Shown piece by piece: positions 62,328-64,000 of a DNA stretch of 64,000 nt. The stretch covers positions 79,489-143,488 of the forward strand of contig NZ_AMRI01000010.1 in the NCBI RefSeq assembly GCF_000299915.1, read 5' to 3'. The position numbers and the translations under genes are program-made. This DNA is from Gallaecimonas xiamenensis 3-C-1. Lineage in GTDB: Bacteria; Pseudomonadota; Gammaproteobacteria; Enterobacterales; Gallaecimonadaceae. The notes beneath the pieces were generated by a model. It worked only from the letters and a program-made list of their open reading frames with translations, was not told the origin of the DNA and searched no databases. Each line of letters begins with the position of its first letter. Position 1 is the stretch's first letter.

Positions 62328-64000
62328 TCAGCCGCCCAGCACCTGCAATAACCAACGCCCAAAACCGGCGCCGCTTTGGCTGTCGCTTTGCTGGTTGTCA
62401 GTGGTCTGGGGGGCTTCCTGGCCCAGCAGCAGGCTCAGTTGGGCCGCCTCGCCCTGGCCAGCCAGCACTTGCCCGGCCGGGGCCTGGGTGCCCGGTTCCA
62501 CCGCCAGGGCGGGGCCGGCCAGTTGCAGGTCAAACCCGGCGCGGATCGACAGGGGCTGGTCCAGCATCAGCCGGTGCCAACCCGGTTGCAGGTGCCAGCT
62601 CAGGGCGCGGCTGTCGCTGCCGCCCTGGACCTTGAGGCTGTAGCTGCCGGCCTTGGGGGCATAGAGATCGATGCCTTCCAGGCGGCTGGTGGCCTGGGGT
62701 GCCTGGCCCTGCCATTGCAACGAACCGCTGACCTCCTGGTGCTGACCCTGGTAGTAGTGGCCCAGCAGGGCGCCCTTTAGGCCGCCGTCCAGATTCAAGC
62801 TAAAGCGCATCTGGCTGGCCGGATCGCTGATGGCGGACAGGTACACGTCAGACGGCAGGCCCTGGGCCGTGGCCAGGCGCAGGTTGCGCTGCTGCTGGCT
62901 GCCAGGCAGCACCGCATCGTCGGCCAGCAGTTGCACCGTCGATACCGTCTCAGCGCCGCTCTGGCTGACTTGGGTGACCAGCAGCCCCTGGTCCGGCAGG
63001 GCGCTGTCGTAGCCGCTGCGGTCGCGCACGTCCAGCAGCAGGTAGTCCCCTTGCTGTTGGCCTCGCAGGTAAGGGTCCAGATAGATCTTCTGCACTTCAC
63101 CGGTGGCCACGTCGTAGTTGCCGCTTTCCACCAGGGCTTTGGGGGTCAGCAACCCCAGGTAGGACTTGGACCAGGCACTGAGGGCGGCCGGGGTGTCCCC
63201 CATAAAGTGATCTTGAGGCGTCATGTTCCACGAGCCGGTGCCCATCAACCCCCACTGGCCTATGTCGCCGGCGTGATCGGGATCGTCCTGATAGAGATCG
63301 GGCAGGCCCAACAACAGGTGCCCCAACTGGTGGGCCAGCACGCCCAGGGTGGCCCGGTGGCCCCACTGTTTCTCACCCAGGGCCGAGTAGCTTTCCAAGC
63401 GGGTGCCGTCCAGGTTGACGGCGGGCATGGTCCAGGTATGGCCCCAGATGGACTGCTTGGGGTTGCCCGAGGTGGCGGCCTCGTTACCGGCGAAGATGAA
63501 CTGCACCGCCAGTTCGTCCGGGGTCAGGGTGCCGTCACCGTTGAGGTCGTACTGGCTGAAGTCCAGGTAGTCGTCGGCCTGGACCAGGGCCTGGGCCAGC
63601 ACGCCGTTGATGCCGTAGCTGCAATCGCTGCCGCAGCTGGGGTGGTTGCGGTTGAGGTGAACCTTGACGATGCCGTCGCCGTCGTTGTCGGCAGCGGGCA
63701 CCAGCCGCAGTTGGCCGCCGGACATGCTGTTGAAATAGTTGGCCAGTGACTTGCCCTGGCCCCAGATAAGGTCGGAAAAGTCGTTCTCGGTGGCCACGTC
63801 GTCGAAATCCACCATCACCGTCAGCAGCGGCAGGTCCAGCACCTTGGGCTCGCTGGCCAGGCTGCGCTGCATCTCCACGCTGTCGAAGCGCTTTTTGATA
63901 ATGGGCGGCGGAGGCAGGGGAATTTTACGCAGCTCCTGGGTGCTGACGGTGCCGTCAGCCAAGGCCTCGACTGCCTCACCGTCGATACGTTTTTTGATAA
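62328..64000 (-). CDS. M6 metalloprotease paralogue with HQLGH (probably inactive), 5' end outside window
   Basis: At least 557 codons; the N terminus and signal peptide lie beyond the right edge. It parallels the downstream M6 protease: same NRNHPSCGSDCSYGINGVLA, EF-hand-like DLNGDGTLTPDE and Met-turn WGLMGTGSW. The zinc motif reads HQLGH; codon CAG at 63327-63329 replaces the catalytic Glu. It also lacks the GlyGly-CTERM tail, ending GRWLLQVLGG. IKKRIDGE and IIKKRFDS near the visible N terminus look like a short repeat around a PLPPPP linker. Confidence 0.85.
   Translation of the reverse strand, partial: IKKRIDGEAVEALADGTVSTQELRKIPLPPPPIIKKRFDSVEMQRSLASEPKVLDLPLLTVMVDFDDVATENDFSDLIWGQGKSLANYFNSMSGGQLRLVPAADNDGDGIVKVHLNRNHPSCGSDCSYGINGVLAQALVQADDYLDFSQYDLNGDGTLTPDELAVQFIFAGNEAATSGNPKQSIWGHTWTMPAVNLDGTRLESYSALGEKQWGHRATLGVLAHQLGHLLLGLPDLYQDDPDHAGDIGQWGLMGTGSWNMTPQDHFMGDTPAALSAWSKSYLGLLTPKALVESGNYDVATGEVQKIYLDPYLRGQQQGDYLLLDVRDRSGYDSALPDQGLLVTQVSQSGAETVSTVQLLADDAVLPGSQQQRNLRLATAQGLPSDVYLSAISDPASQMRFSLNLDGGLKGALLGHYYQGQHQEVSGSLQWQGQAPQATSRLEGIDLYAPKAGSYSLKVQGGSDSRALSWHLQPGWHRLMLDQPLSIRAGFDLQLAGPALAVEPGTQAPAGQVLAGQGEAAQLSLLLGQEAPQTTDNQQSDSQSGAGFGRWLLQVLGG

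Overview
The window is chromosomal DNA of a GC-rich gammaproteobacterium. The gene order iscS-iscU-iscA-hscB-hscA-fdx-iscX, ndk, rlmN-pilW-rodZ-ispG-hisS-yfgM-bamB-der is the standard gammaproteobacterial backbone. The aguAB pair, guaBA, and an M6 metalloprotease ending in a GlyGly-CTERM (rhombosortase) tail point to a marine or aquatic lineage near Alteromonadales/Aeromonadales. A Gallaecimonas-like organism would fit, but that is a guess from gene content, not a search result.

Layout. 1-13400: housekeeping backbone for Fe-S cluster assembly, nucleotide balance, rRNA methylation, pilus and cell-shape factors, isoprenoid synthesis, outer-membrane assembly and ribosome assembly. 13400-16660: an OsmC-like gene, an 800-bp field of palindromic repeats including a perfect 207-bp tandem duplication, and the putrescine genes aguBA. 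16840-21480: xseA divergent from guaBA.

21465-31070 is accessory DNA downstream of guaA. A 15-bp copy of the guaA 3' end recurs at 23645, bracketing an AbiE-like nucleotidyltransferase toxin-antitoxin pair. A second, longer but decayed copy of the guaA 3' end lies at 30942-31020. Between these copies are a four-gene operon that I read as an ABC-three-component (ABC-3C) conflict system with a separate membrane protein, a small exported protein, an MFS/HxlR pair, and 84 perfect copies of the heptamer GCCAACT. 31068-39450 holds an orphan 2529-residue Tc-toxin A-type gene, more A+T-rich in its 3' half, next to a pseudogene broken by a frameshift and a stop.

39500-64000 returns to GC-rich DNA with many small regulator-target modules: LysR/VOC, a receiver-like LuxR protein lacking the phosphoacceptor Asp, a PilZ-like protein, a secreted protein, NRDE, XRE-cupin/GNAT, a PEGA-like/DnaJ-zinc-repeat/membrane operon, yjjX, LysR/lrgAB, an MFS gene divergent from a TetR gene with three evenly spaced palindromes, pyrC, a 3-hydroxyisobutyrate-dehydrogenase-like gene, an ankyrin-DUF1963 protein, an XRE/MmyB regulator divergent from a DHA2 MFS exporter, an SDR, and two M6 metalloprotease paralogues. 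The second paralogue has Gln in place of the catalytic Glu.

The strongest candidates for new biology are the ABC-3C operon with its membrane subunit and repeated HGD-GN motif, the stacked guaA-end insertions, the orphan Tc toxin, the triple-palindrome operator, and the active/inactive M6 protease pair. All functional names come from reading motifs by eye; no database search was possible.
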